Assembly: GCA_937911325.1 (NCBI GenBank) | Contig: CALDSD010000092.1 | Coordinates: 62,001 to 126,000, forward strand | Source: an uncultured Neomegalonema sp. | Lineage (GTDB): Bacteria; Pseudomonadota; Alphaproteobacteria; Rhodobacterales; Rhodobacteraceae | Reading direction: 5' to 3' | DNA length: 64,000 bases | Part shown: one piece after another, positions 44,594 through 56,854 of the stretch | How positions within the stretch are numbered: the stretch's first letter is position 1 | How the letters are laid out: every line of letters begins with the position of its first letter | Translations under genes and position numbers: made by a program | Notes under the pieces: generated by a model | Seen by the model: the letters and a program-made list of their open reading frames with translations, nothing else | Database searches by the model: none | Told to the model about the DNA's origin: nothing

Positions 44594-45061
44594 TTGAAAA
44601 CTCTTGTGAAAGCGACCCTGATCGTCGCCGCTGCGACTGCGATGGCCTCGCCAGCGCTTTCGGATCCGCTTGAAGACGCGATCACCGCCCGGCGCGGCTA
44701 TTATCAAGTGATCCTTTCAAACTTCGGGCCGATTGTCGGAATGGCGAAAGGCGCTGTCGAATACGATGCTGAAAAGGCGGCGACATTCGCGAACACCCTG
44801 CAGACGCTCAGCATGCTGAACAACGGTCACATGTGGCCGGCCGGTTCGGACAATGCGGCGATGGACGGCAAACCCCGCGCGCTGCCCAAGATCTGGGAGG
44901 ACTTCCCCGGCGTGCAGGAGAAAGGTCAGGCTTGGGCGGCTGCGGTCGGCGAGTTGGCGAGCGTTGCGGGCGACGGCCTCGACGCGCTCAGATCGAAGGT
45001 CGGCGCGGTCGGCGAGTCCTGCGGGGCGTGTCACGACACATACCGAGCCAAGAGCTTCTAG
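44594..45061 (+). CDS. Cytochrome c' / c-556-type haem protein
   Basis: A 155-residue periplasmic class II c-type cytochrome. The signal peptide ends MASPALSDP. The mature protein is a four-helix bundle with RRGYYQVILSNFGPIVGMAKG near the N-terminus and the single haem-binding CGACH close to the C-terminus, as usual for this class. A Met in GMAKG could be the sixth ligand, favouring a c-556-like protein over a five-coordinate c'. The GTG start of a cytochrome b561 gene follows 20 bp later, so the pair probably forms an electron-transfer unit. Confidence 0.9.
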   Translation: MKTLVKATLIVAAATAMASPALSDPLEDAITARRGYYQVILSNFGPIVGMAKGAVEYDAEKAATFANTLQTLSMLNNGHMWPAGSDNAAMDGKPRALPKIWEDFPGVQEKGQAWAAAVGELASVAGDGLDALRSKVGAVGESCGACHDTYRAKSF

Positions 45062-45081
45062 ACGCCAGTTGGAGATCGAAC

Positions 45082-45723
45082 GTGAGTGAAGAGGGCGTCA
45101 CCCCGACCGAGCTGCGGCGAGTTTGGGATCTCCCAACCCGTCTGTTTCACTGGTCGTTGGCGACTTGTGTCGCCGTCGGCTGGTATCTCGGCGAGTATCG
45201 AGGCTTTGACACGATCGAGCTCCACTTCTTTTTCGGTTATGCGATCGGCGGACTTGTGGCGTTCCGGATCCTCTGGGGGTTCGTTGGCGCGCCGGCGTCT
45301 CGATTGTCGGCGCTCTTGGTCTCGCCAGCGACGCTTCTGAACTACCTTCGAGAGATTGGAAAGCCGCGCCCCAGCTATTGGGCGGGGCACGCGCCGCTGG
45401 GGTCGTTGTCGGTGCTGGCTCTGCTCGCGTTGTTGGCGGTTCAGGCGACCACCGGTCTGTTCATCGAAGACGACGCGTTGTTCGCCGGAGGGCCATTGTC
45501 AGGCAGCGTGGATGCAAAGACGCAGGGCACGCTCGCGCAGATCCATTTCATCGGCTCCAGGTTGATCCTGGCGATGGTGGCGCTCCATCTGCTGGCGATC
45601 GCTTTCTACTCGATTTGGAAGGAAGAGGATCTCATCGGTCCCATGATCAGCGGCTGGAAAAAAGTCCGGACGGATCACAAGGCGGCGTCGAACGAGGCTA
45701 CGTCGACCGACGCCGCGGATTAG
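45082..45723 (+). CDS. Cytochrome b561-family membrane protein
   Basis: A 213-residue inner-membrane di-haem b-type cytochrome. It begins with VWDLPTRLFHWSLATCVAVG and has further helices with HFFFGYAIGGLVAFRILWGF, GSLSVLALLALLAVQATTG and HFIGSRLILAMVALHLLAI; His residues in these could bind two b haems. GTG 45082 has a GGAG about 8 nt upstream; longer readings run into the cytochrome c gene. With the upstream cytochrome c' it looks like a quinol-to-c electron relay. Confidence 0.87.
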   Translation: MSEEGVTPTELRRVWDLPTRLFHWSLATCVAVGWYLGEYRGFDTIELHFFFGYAIGGLVAFRILWGFVGAPASRLSALLVSPATLLNYLREIGKPRPSYWAGHAPLGSLSVLALLALLAVQATTGLFIEDDALFAGGPLSGSVDAKTQGTLAQIHFIGSRLILAMVALHLLAIAFYSIWKEEDLIGPMISGWKKVRTDHKAASNEATSTDAAD

Positions 45724-45727
45724 CGCG

Positions 45728-46681
45728 TTACTCGGCGCCGAGATCGATGGCGACATCCGCCGCCGTCTGCGGCGCGTCGATCAGCTTGTTCTCCGCCAGA
45801 AACTCGGAGAACGCCGCATAGCGCCGGTGATCCAGCGCCATCGGCCGCAGCGAAAAGCGCGGCAAGGTGTCGAACCAGGCGCGTTCGTTCAATTCGTCTT
45901 GCAGCTCGGCCGACGTGGCGCGGAACATCTCCCAGGTTTCTTGCGGATGATTGATCATGTACTGCGTCGCCTTCTCGGTCGCGCGTAAGAACCGCACCAG
46001 CACATCGCGACGGGTATTGAGCGGATCGACGAGCTTGGTGTTGGTCACATAGATCAACTCGTCATAGACCGGCACGCCTTCCTCTTCGGGGTAGAAGCAG
46101 CGGCCTTCGACCCCTTCAATCCGCATTTGCGTCAGTTCAAAGTTCCGGAAGGCGCCGATGACCGCGTCGACCTGGCCTGACATCACCGCCGGCGACAGCG
46201 ACCAGTTCACATTGATCAGTTCGATGTCTTCGGGCGTTAAACCATGCGGTTTCAGCATTGCGGTCATCAGCGCCTCTTCGACCCCGGCGACTGAATAGCC
46301 GACTTTTCCGCCTTTCAGATCTGCGATGCTTTTGATCGGGCCTTCGGCCTTGACGAGCAGACAGTTCAGCGGCGTGGCGACGAGCGTGCCGATCCGGACA
46401 AGCGGCAGACCCTCCGCCACCTGCAAATGGAGTTGCGGCTGATAGGAAATCGCGATGTCGGCCTCGCCGGCGGCAACCAACTTTGGCGGTAGGGACGGGT
46501 CGGACGGCGCTGTGATCTCGACCTCGAGGTTCTCTTCGGCGAAGTACCCTTTCTCCTGAGCAATGATCAGCGGCCCGTGATCTGGATTGACGAACCAGTC
46601 GAGCAAAACACTCACACGGTCTTGCGAGAGCGCGGGCGACGCGAGGAGCGACAGGGTCGCGGCGAGAAGAAGCTTCTTCAT
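45728..46681 (-). CDS. thiY: ThiY-like pyrimidine-precursor binding protein (NMT1/THI5 family)
   Basis: The periplasmic solute-binding component of a ThiXYZ importer for formyl-aminopyrimidine, a thiamine breakdown product salvaged to HMP. The 317-residue protein has a signal peptide ending SPALSQ, then VLLDWFVNPDHGPLIIAQEK, the NMT1/THI5-family start, and GEADIAISYQPQL, typical of the ligand pocket. It is the last gene of the TPP-riboswitch operon, 16 bp behind the permease. The exact pyrimidine bound is inferred from family and riboswitch context. Confidence 0.87.
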   Translation of the reverse strand: MKKLLLAATLSLLASPALSQDRVSVLLDWFVNPDHGPLIIAQEKGYFAEENLEVEITAPSDPSLPPKLVAAGEADIAISYQPQLHLQVAEGLPLVRIGTLVATPLNCLLVKAEGPIKSIADLKGGKVGYSVAGVEEALMTAMLKPHGLTPEDIELINVNWSLSPAVMSGQVDAVIGAFRNFELTQMRIEGVEGRCFYPEEEGVPVYDELIYVTNTKLVDPLNTRRDVLVRFLRATEKATQYMINHPQETWEMFRATSAELQDELNERAWFDTLPRFSLRPMALDHRRYAAFSEFLAENKLIDAPQTAADVAIDLGAE

Positions 46682-46697
46682 GAGGTGTCCTTTTCGA

Positions 46698-47453
46698 CTA
46701 GAGAGTGGATTCCCGCGCCCATCGGGTCGCGCGGCGCGTGAGGTGAGAAACAAGCGCGTGGAGGGCGACGCCCATCAGAGCCAGGGTGATCAGCGCTGCG
46801 AACAGCAAATCGGCTTGGGTCCGAGCGTTGGCGTAGAGCATGAGGTATCCGAGCCCGGCGGAGCCGCCGGTCCATTCCCCGATGACAGCGGAGATCGGCG
46901 CGAACACGGCTGCAAGCCGCAACCCCGAGCCCAAGGCAGGCAGCGCGCCTGGAACGCGCAAACGCCAAAGCGTTTCGGTCGGCGTCGCGTTCATGACGCG
47001 GGCCATATCGAGCAGGTTCGGGTCGCAGCGACGAAGCCCGTCGTAGAAGCTCGCGGTGACCGGGAAATAGACGACCAGCACGGTCATCACGATTTTCGCC
47101 GTGGGTCCGTAGCCGAACCACAAGGTCAGGATCGGCGCGAGGGCGAAGAACGGCACCGCCTGCCCGCCGATCAACAACGGCAATAGCCATCGCCGCGCTC
47201 CCTCGGATCGAACCAGGGTCAGCGCGTTCAAAGCTCCGAAGGCCGAGCCGAGCACAAAGCCAATCAACGCCGCGCCAAACGTGACGAGGGCGTTCGACGC
47301 CAGGCTTTCGCGGGAGGTCCACATCCGCCCCGCCACGTCGCCTGGGCTTGGCAGGATGTAAGACGGCGCGACCGGGATCAGCGTCAACGCCCACCATCCC
47401 AGAATGACGCCGCCGAAGGTCAGAAGCGGGCGGAGCAGCGACACGCCGATCAT
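46698..47453 (-). CDS. thiX: ThiX-like ABC permease
   Basis: A 251-residue SsuC/TauC-type permease with about six membrane helices, including FGGVILGWWALTLIPVAPSY and the end segment FAALITLALMGVALHALV. The cytoplasmic docking loop is visible as LDMARVMNATPTETLWRL. ATG 47453 overlaps the stop of the ATPase gene. Its place between ThiZ- and ThiY-like genes behind a TPP riboswitch assigns it to thiamine-precursor uptake. Confidence 0.87.
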   Translation of the reverse strand: MIGVSLLRPLLTFGGVILGWWALTLIPVAPSYILPSPGDVAGRMWTSRESLASNALVTFGAALIGFVLGSAFGALNALTLVRSEGARRWLLPLLIGGQAVPFFALAPILTLWFGYGPTAKIVMTVLVVYFPVTASFYDGLRRCDPNLLDMARVMNATPTETLWRLRVPGALPALGSGLRLAAVFAPISAVIGEWTGGSAGLGYLMLYANARTQADLLFAALITLALMGVALHALVSHLTRRATRWARESTL

Positions 47454-48208
47454 GCTCGGGTCTCCCGCAGCAGTCGCGTCAATCGGGCCGCCGTCTGAAG
47501 CGTCTCGGGCGCGTCTGTAGCGCGCAGCGGCGATCCGGCGACTTCGATTTCCGACATTTGGCCGTCGCCCAGGATCATCAGCCGATGCGCCAGACGCGCG
47601 GCTTCCAGCGGATCGTGCGTCACGAGGACGACCGTCCGTCCGGCGAGGCGGTTCCAAAACAGCTCTTGGAGTTCCTCGCGCGTGGCGGCGTCGAGCGCCG
47701 AAAACGGCTCGTCAAGCAGCACCACCGGACGATCTTCGACAAGCGTTCGCGCAAGGGCGACGCGCTGGCGTTGTCCGCCGGACAGCTCTTGTGGAAGCGC
47801 CGCGCCACGACCCCCCAGCCCCACGGCCTCGAGCGCCGCGTCCGCATCGCGCCAGTCGACGGCGCGGTCGCGGAGGCGCGGTCCCAGGGCTGCGTTCTCC
47901 CGAGCGCTCGCCCAGGGCAGCAAGAGGTCCGACTGCGCCATCCACGAGACCCGGCCGTCGAGGGGCGCGGCGTCGGAGGCCGTGACCTCCCCCGTGAATT
48001 CAGGCGCTCTCAAGAGCCCTGCGATCGCGCGCAACAGCGAGGATTTTCCCGAGCCTGATCGCCCGAGGATCGCAGTCCATCGACCGGCCTCCGCGTGAAG
48101 GCGCAGAGGGCCGAACACCGATGCGCCGTCAAAGCGAATGCCGCCGGAGACGCTGAGCCCCGGCGATACGGCCGATTGTTTTGCAGAATGGAGCGTCGCG
48201 CCGTCCAT
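47450..48208 (-). CDS. thiZ: ThiZ-like ABC ATPase
   Basis: A 252-residue ATPase with Walker A GRSGSGKSS, LSGGQRQRVALARTL, Walker B PVVLLDEPFSALD and the switch His in LVTHDPLEAARLA. It powers the ThiX/ThiY importer. ATG 48208 directly follows the TPP riboswitch, whose 3' end (GGAGGGAAGAGG) also holds the ribosome-binding site. An upstream in-frame start would lie inside the aptamer and is rejected. It is the first gene of the operon. Confidence 0.88.
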   Translation of the reverse strand: MDGATLHSAKQSAVSPGLSVSGGIRFDGASVFGPLRLHAEAGRWTAILGRSGSGKSSLLRAIAGLLRAPEFTGEVTASDAAPLDGRVSWMAQSDLLLPWASARENAALGPRLRDRAVDWRDADAALEAVGLGGRGAALPQELSGGQRQRVALARTLVEDRPVVLLDEPFSALDAATREELQELFWNRLAGRTVVLVTHDPLEAARLAHRLMILGDGQMSEIEVAGSPLRATDAPETLQTAARLTRLLRETRA

Positions 48209-48310
48209 CCTCTTCCCTCCGCCGGTCTGAACCGGATCAGGTTCCACGGGTCTCGCGCTTGCCGCGACTCTCAGCCCCGCACCGCGGATCGGATAGGGCC
48301 CCCCGAGAGG
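48209..48310 (-). promoter_or_regulatory. TPP (thiamine pyrophosphate) riboswitch
   Basis: Read on the minus strand, the conserved THI-box blocks are present in order: CTCGGGGGGC, GGGGCTGAGA, ACCCGTGGAACCTGATC, CCGGC and GGAGGGAAG. CCTCT at 48310-48306 pairs with AGAGG at 48213-48209 to close P1. The ThiZ start codon is the next triplet, so TPP binding would directly hide the ribosome-binding site and shut off pyrimidine import at the level of translation. Confidence 0.95.
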
Positions 48311-48658
48311 TAGTCATCTTTGGTAGGCGAGGCGCTGAGCGAGCGCAACAGTTGAATCCTGCGCGGCCCGGCGATGGAGGCGGGGTCGCGCGCCTCGACC
48401 GATGGTTTGCGAGTTCCATCGGCGTCGGCTTGAAGATCGAATGCAAGGTTGAGGGTATGACGACGCGCGAAGATAGGGCGCTGTCGTCTCTCCGCCCGCG
48501 GCGGCCTCGACCAAAACCGTCGAACGCCAAGCAGAGCGCCAAGAGCCTGACCCCGTCGATTTTGCGATCCATTTTTTCCCTCTGGTGTTCTGACTTGCTA
48601 AGAAGCCCTAAATTGCCCTGTCTGTGCGAAACGAGACAGTGAGACTTGGGAGCGAGAA
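48311..48658. other. Intergenic region
   Basis: 348 bp between the TPP riboswitch and ytoQ. It must hold the promoters for the thi operon and ytoQ. A minus-strand frame at 48572 has a good AGAGGGAAAAAATG start, but its 3' half runs through the riboswitch, so I do not accept it as a gene. Nothing else is visible. Confidence 0.5.
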
Positions 48659-49117
48659 ATGGACTGGCGCGTTTATCTTTCGGGCGAAATTCATACGGAC
48701 TGGCGCGAGCGGATCACCGAGGGCGCGCGCGATGCGTTGTTGCCGGTCGTCTTCGACGCTCCCGTCACCAATCATGGGGCGAGCGACGATTGCGGCGTCA
48801 CGATCCTCGGCGCGGAAGACAAGCCGGTCTGGAAGGATCGCAAAGGTGCGCAGATGAACGCCATCCGCACCCGTTCGCTGCTCGAGCGCGCCGACATCGT
48901 GGTCGTGCGTTTCGGCGATCAGTACAAGCAATGGAACGCCGCGTTTGACGCCGGCTATGCGGCGGCGCTTGGCAAACCGTTGATCATCAATCATGCGCCA
49001 GACCTCACGCATCCGCTGAAGGAGGTCGACGCGGCGGCGCTCGCGGTTTGCGAGACGCCAGAGCAGGTGGTCGAGACCCTGCGCTACGCCATCACCGGCG
49101 AATTGGCCGGCTACTGA
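48659..49117 (+). CDS. ytoQ: YtoQ family protein
   Basis: A 152-residue soluble protein of the YtoQ family, with a nucleoside 2-deoxyribosyltransferase-like pattern: VYLSGEIHTDWRERI at the N-terminus, VVVRFGDQYKQWNAAFDAGY in the middle and GKPLIINHAPDL, then a VETLRYAITGEL end. The family's reaction is not established. ATG 48659 follows a GGGAG. It lies 24 bp upstream of ligA, so the two may be co-transcribed. Confidence 0.85.
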   Translation: MDWRVYLSGEIHTDWRERITEGARDALLPVVFDAPVTNHGASDDCGVTILGAEDKPVWKDRKGAQMNAIRTRSLLERADIVVVRFGDQYKQWNAAFDAGYAAALGKPLIINHAPDLTHPLKEVDAAALAVCETPEQVVETLRYAITGELAGY

Positions 49118-51343
<2,226 letters not shown>

Positions 51344-51422
51344 TCAAGTCGCGCGATCGACACGCTTGCGCCGCGATCCTCGCGGTATATCCCTAGCCGA
51401 ACGCCCGTGCACCGGATCCACC

Positions 51423-53510
51423 ATGCGCCCTGATGTCCTGTTTCCACTTTTCGCTGATCTGACGACCCTCCCGGGCGTCGGGCCGAAGAACGTGAAGTTG
51501 TTCGAGAAGGTGACGGGGTCTCGGATCCGGGATTTGTTGTTCCTCGCGCCGACGGCGTTCATCGATCGCAGCCCCCGAGCGAGCGTACAGGGCGCATCCG
51601 AGGGATCGGTCGTCACGGTCGCGGTTGATATCGGCGCGCATCATGCGAGCCCGCGTGGCTCGAACCGCCCATATCGGATCGCGGTCAGCGACGCGGAGAT
51701 CGATTTTCATCTCATCTTCTTCCACGCGCAAGCCGACTACCTTCGCCGCATCCTGCCGTCCGGGCAGCGGCGTGTGATCTCTGGCAAGGTCGAACATTTC
51801 GATGGCGTCGTGCAGATGCCGCATCCCGACCACGTCGTACCCGTGGAAGAGGCGGACAGCATTCCGCTGGTGGAGCCCGTCTATCCACTGACCGCGGGTC
51901 TGTCTCTGCGCGTGCTGGGGCGTACGTTGCGCGCGGCGCTCGACACGGCCATTGACCTGCCGGAATGGCAAGACGTCGCTTTCGTACAGCGGGAAAAGCT
52001 GCCGAGTTGGAAAGCGGCGATCGAAGCGTTGCATGCGCCAAACTCGCCAAAGGATCTTGAGCCAGCGGCGCCGGCAAGGCGGCGGCTCGCCTATGACGAG
52101 TTGCTCTCGCATCAACTGGCCCTGGCGCTGGCGAGGGCCAGCATGAAGCGTGGCAAGGGCGCTCCCACCACGGGCGACGGCCGTCTGCGCAAGCGGGTTC
52201 TCGATCACTTGCCCTATAAGCCGACAGGCGCGCAGCAGCGATCGATCGGCGAGATCGAAGCCGATATGGGCGATGGCCTTCGAATGATGCGGCTTCTGCA
52301 AGGCGATGTCGGCTCGGGCAAGACGCTGGTCGCGCTGATGGCGATGCTGACGGCAGTAGAGGCAGGCGGGCAGGCGGCTCTGATGGCTCCGACGGAGATC
52401 CTCGCGCGTCAGCATGCCGACGGTCTGAGAGATCTGGCGGAGGCCGCGGGCGTCACCCTCGAGATCGTCACCGGGCGCGACAAGGGCCGCGCGCGGGAAG
52501 AGAAACTCGAACGGCTCGCCAGCGGTGAGGTCGACATACTCGTCGGAACGCATGCTCTCTTTCAAAAGGACATCGGTTTCCGCGATCTGCGTCTGGCGGT
52601 CGTCGACGAGCAGCATCGTTTCGGCGTCACGCAACGTATGGCGTTGGCGGACAAGGGCGCCTCCACGGACGTGCTGGTAATGACGGCGACGCCGATCCCG
52701 CGCACGCTGGCGCTGGTCAGTTATGGCGACATGGATGTCTCGATCCTCGATGAGAAGCCGCCCGGCCGTCAGCCGATTGAAACGCGACTGGTGGCGATCG
52801 ATCGGATCGATGAGGTGATCGACGGCATTTCGCGGCGCCTCGACGCCGGCGCCCGTTGTTATTGGGTTTGCCCGTTGGTCGAGGAGTCGGAAGTCGTCGA
52901 CCTCGCCGCAGCGGAAGAGCGTTACCGCGCGCTGGCGGCGGTTCTGGGGCCCGAGAGGGTCGCTCTGGTCCATGGCCGGATGTCGCCAACGGAAAAGGAC
53001 GAGGCGATGGCCCGCTTCGTCGAAGGTCGGGCGCAGCTGCTGATCGCCACCACGGTTATCGAGGTGGGCGTCAACGTGCCGGAGGCGACCTTGATGGTGA
53101 TCGAGCGCGCCGAACGGTTTGGGCTCGCGCAGCTCCACCAGCTTCGCGGCCGAGTGGGGCGGGGCGACAAAGCTTCGCACTGTTTGTTGCTTTATGGCGG
53201 CCCGTTATCCGAACAGGGTCGCGCTCGGCTGCAGATCATGCGCGAGAGCGATGATGGCTTCCGCTTGGCCGAAGAGGATCTTCGTCTGCGCGGCGCGGGC
53301 GACGTCCTGGGGGTGAAACAGTCCGGTCTGCCCGACTTCATGATCGCGGATCTCGAAAGTCAGGGCGATCTGATGAAGATCGCGCAGGACGATGCTCGGC
53401 TGATCCTCAACCAGGATCCGCAATTGGAATCTGAGCGGGGTCAAGCGCTGCGGGTGCTGCTCTACCTGATGGAGCGCGACGAGGCTATCAAGTTCCTCGC
53501 CGCCGGCTAG
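51423..53510 (+). CDS. recG: ATP-dependent DNA helicase RecG
   Basis: RecG drives fork reversal and branch migration. The 695-residue protein has an N-terminal wedge/OB domain (LPGVGPKNVKLFEKV start), then the helicase core with Walker A GDVGSGKTLVAL, the DEQH box in VVDEQHRFGVTQR, MTATPIPRTLAL, and the C-terminal half with TTVIEVGVNVPEA, QLHQLRGRVGR and GAGDVLGVKQSG. ATG 51423 begins the conserved wedge; an earlier in-frame start would add 19 residues with no support. Commonly encoded near other repair genes such as ligA here. Confidence 0.95.
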   Translation: MRPDVLFPLFADLTTLPGVGPKNVKLFEKVTGSRIRDLLFLAPTAFIDRSPRASVQGASEGSVVTVAVDIGAHHASPRGSNRPYRIAVSDAEIDFHLIFFHAQADYLRRILPSGQRRVISGKVEHFDGVVQMPHPDHVVPVEEADSIPLVEPVYPLTAGLSLRVLGRTLRAALDTAIDLPEWQDVAFVQREKLPSWKAAIEALHAPNSPKDLEPAAPARRRLAYDELLSHQLALALARASMKRGKGAPTTGDGRLRKRVLDHLPYKPTGAQQRSIGEIEADMGDGLRMMRLLQGDVGSGKTLVALMAMLTAVEAGGQAALMAPTEILARQHADGLRDLAEAAGVTLEIVTGRDKGRAREEKLERLASGEVDILVGTHALFQKDIGFRDLRLAVVDEQHRFGVTQRMALADKGASTDVLVMTATPIPRTLALVSYGDMDVSILDEKPPGRQPIETRLVAIDRIDEVIDGISRRLDAGARCYWVCPLVEESEVVDLAAAEERYRALAAVLGPERVALVHGRMSPTEKDEAMARFVEGRAQLLIATTVIEVGVNVPEATLMVIERAERFGLAQLHQLRGRVGRGDKASHCLLLYGGPLSEQGRARLQIMRESDDGFRLAEEDLRLRGAGDVLGVKQSGLPDFMIADLESQGDLMKIAQDDARLILNQDPQLESERGQALRVLLYLMERDEAIKFLAAG

Positions 53511-53529
53511 AGCGGTTCGGCCCGCTTCG

Positions 53530-54414
53530 CTAAAGCTGCTGATACGGCTGACTGAACGTATCGCAAGCGCGGATGTCGCCGCTCTGCAAGCCGATCTTGA
53601 ACCAGCGCGCGCGTTGCTCGGCCGTGCCGTGGGTGAACTTGGTCTCGTCGACGCGACGACCGCTCATCCGCATCAGGATGTCATCCCCGACCGAGTACGC
53701 CGCGCGCAGGGCTTCGTTGAGATCGCCTTCCTCGAGAACCCGTTCGCGCTCCTCGATGCGACGCGCCCAGACGCCCGAATAACAGTCCGCCTGCAATTCA
53801 ACGCGGACCGTTAGCCGGTTGCCTTCAACCGAGGACAGCGAAGCGCGGCGGCGCTGAACCGCCGGCAGCACGCCGTTGAGGTTCTGCACGTGATGCGCGA
53901 CCTCATGCGCGATCACATAGGCCTGCGCGAAATCACCGGGCGCTTTCAGTTTCGTCGCCATGACTTCGTAGAACGCCGGGTCGATATAGATCTTGCCGTC
54001 GGCCGGGCAGTAGAACGGTCCGCTTTGAGCGCTGGCGTTGCCGCAAGGAGAGGTCGTGCCGCCTTCGAATAGCACCAGAACCGCGGGATCGTACCGATTG
54101 CCGGCGCGTTCGAACGCTCCCGCCGCGAAAATCTCGCTCCAGATCGTTTCCGTATCCGCCAGAACAACGCTGACGAATTGCGTCTGGTCGTCCCGGCGCG
54201 GTTCGTCCAAGGTCTGCACCGGTCCCTGAACAAGACCCCCGCCGGCGCCGTCGAGGCCGAGCATGCGCAAGACGGGAACAGCTTCCGGGAAGAACAGGCT
54301 GGCCAGAACGACCAAGATCGCTCCGACGCCTCCGACGCCGCCCACTCGGCGAGCGCCTCGGCCCGTGCGTCGATCTTCAATATTGCTGCTGGTTCTGCGT
54401 CCGCGCCACCGCAT
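53530..54414 (-). CDS. ypfJ: YpfJ-family zinc metallopeptidase-like protein
   Basis: A 294-residue membrane-anchored neutral zinc metallopeptidase-like protein. It starts MRWRGRRTSSNIEDRR, has one hydrophobic anchor (VGAILVVLASLFFPEA), then the family core with PFYCPADGKIYIDPAFYE, the zinc motif HEVAHHVQ and ELQADCYSGVWA. It ends with FTHGTAEQRARWFKIGLQSG. The usual YpfJ length and residues are all present. The substrate is unknown. It converges on recG. Confidence 0.88.
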   Translation of the reverse strand: MRWRGRRTSSNIEDRRTGRGARRVGGVGGVGAILVVLASLFFPEAVPVLRMLGLDGAGGGLVQGPVQTLDEPRRDDQTQFVSVVLADTETIWSEIFAAGAFERAGNRYDPAVLVLFEGGTTSPCGNASAQSGPFYCPADGKIYIDPAFYEVMATKLKAPGDFAQAYVIAHEVAHHVQNLNGVLPAVQRRRASLSSVEGNRLTVRVELQADCYSGVWARRIEERERVLEEGDLNEALRAAYSVGDDILMRMSGRRVDETKFTHGTAEQRARWFKIGLQSGDIRACDTFSQPYQQL

Positions 54415-54505
54415 GGTCGTTCCTCCCGCTCGCCGAATCCCCAGGGTTAACCCTCGCAGTTATGCGGAAGGAGGGGCGGCTTTCAAACGAAAGCCGCCGG
54501 CGCCG

Positions 54506-55741
<1,236 letters not shown>

Positions 55742-55783
55742 CTACGCTTGCTGCGCCGCCCTGACAACGGGGTCAGCGCCAAT

Positions 55784-56767
55784 TTATTGTATCGGTGTTG
55801 AGTTTCCTTGGCCCCGTCGACGGAAAAGGCGCCCGTCGATCACTGCGAGGCCGAGCGCAATCAACCCAAAGCCGAAAAACGCCGCCGGCTCCAGCCGCTC
55901 GCCCAGGAAGACCGCGCCGAGCCCGATGGCGAATGGCGGGACGATCAACGTCACCAGCATCGTGTTCCCGGCGCCGGCGAGCCGCAGGATCTCGAAGTAA
56001 AGCAGATAGGCGATCGCGGTGCCGACCAGGGAGATGCCGAAGATCGCCCCCCAAACCGGCAGGGACAGCGCGAAACTTGGCGGCCCGTCGACGACCAAGG
56101 CGACCGGCAGGATCATCACGGCGCTCATTGCAAGCATTCCCGCAGCGTTCAACTCGACAGGCACGCCCTTCAGCGCCACGCGCCCCCACACGCTGGCGAA
56201 GGCGTAGGACACAGTCGCGAGCACAACGGCGAACTGACCCAGACTGCGCGGGTCCAGCCCATCCAGCGCGTCGGCTCCCACGATCGCCGCCACTCCCGCG
56301 ATCCCTAAAAGAACGCCGGCGATCTTCTGAAAGCTCAGCCGTTCGTCGGCGAGAAACAACGCGGCCACGAGCACGCCAAAAGGCGCCGTCATCGCGTTGA
56401 AGATCGACGCCAGTCCGCCTTCGATCGCGGTCTGGCCCCACATGATCAGGGAAAAGGGCGCGATGTTGTTCAGCAGACCCATGACGGCCCAGCGTCCCCA
56501 GAGCCCAGCGGTCAGCGGCGTGCGCACGCGTCCGGCGAGCAGCAGGTAGAGCCATAGCGCCGCGGCGGCCCAGACGACGCGATGCGCGACAAGCGTGAAC
56601 GGGCTCATCGCCTCAAGAGCGATTTCGGTGAAGAAGAACGCGCCGCCCCAGATCGCCCCCAGCAACAGCAAAAGCGTCCACGCGCGCGCGGAGGGAGCGG
56701 AAGGAGCGGAAGGAGCGGAAGGAGCGGAAGGAACAACGGAGGCGGAGGGGGTCACGGTAAGCGCCAA
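55784..56767 (-). CDS. EamA/DMT-family transporter
   Basis: A ~327-residue inner-membrane exporter with ten predicted helices in two EamA repeats, starting WTLLLLLGAIWGGAFFFTEI and ending with FGFGLIALGLAVIDGRLF. The N-terminus is uncertain. The frame opens from a TTG (56767) or GTG (56755), and the first ~28 residues include a Pro-Ser-Ala repeat encoded by a 9-bp tandem DNA repeat. No ATG lies before the first helix. The exported metabolite is unknown. Confidence 0.8.
   Translation of the reverse strand: MALTVTPSASVVPSAPSAPSAPSAPSARAWTLLLLLGAIWGGAFFFTEIALEAMSPFTLVAHRVVWAAAALWLYLLLAGRVRTPLTAGLWGRWAVMGLLNNIAPFSLIMWGQTAIEGGLASIFNAMTAPFGVLVAALFLADERLSFQKIAGVLLGIAGVAAIVGADALDGLDPRSLGQFAVVLATVSYAFASVWGRVALKGVPVELNAAGMLAMSAVMILPVALVVDGPPSFALSLPVWGAIFGISLVGTAIAYLLYFEILRLAGAGNTMLVTLIVPPFAIGLGAVFLGERLEPAAFFGFGLIALGLAVIDGRLFRRRGQGNSTPIQ
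56694..56729 (-). repeat. 9-bp tandem repeat, four copies
   Basis: GGAGCGGAA is repeated four times perfectly on the plus strand and encodes Pro-Ser-Ala repeats at the start of the DMT transporter. Copy-number change would add or remove three residues without a frameshift. Confidence 0.85.
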
Positions 56768-56854
56768 CAGAAAAGCTCTGGAAACACGAAAAGGTCGTGC
56801 TTCGATGTCAGCGCCCGACGGGTTGCGCCACCCGTTTCCTGCGTTGGCGAGGGT

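Noticed and set aside
48237-48572. 111-residue minus-strand frame with a good start upstream of thiZ
   Set aside because: Its second half runs through the TPP aptamer. The peptide is Arg/Ser/Pro-rich without a domain. The ribosome-binding-site-like sequence alone is not enough.
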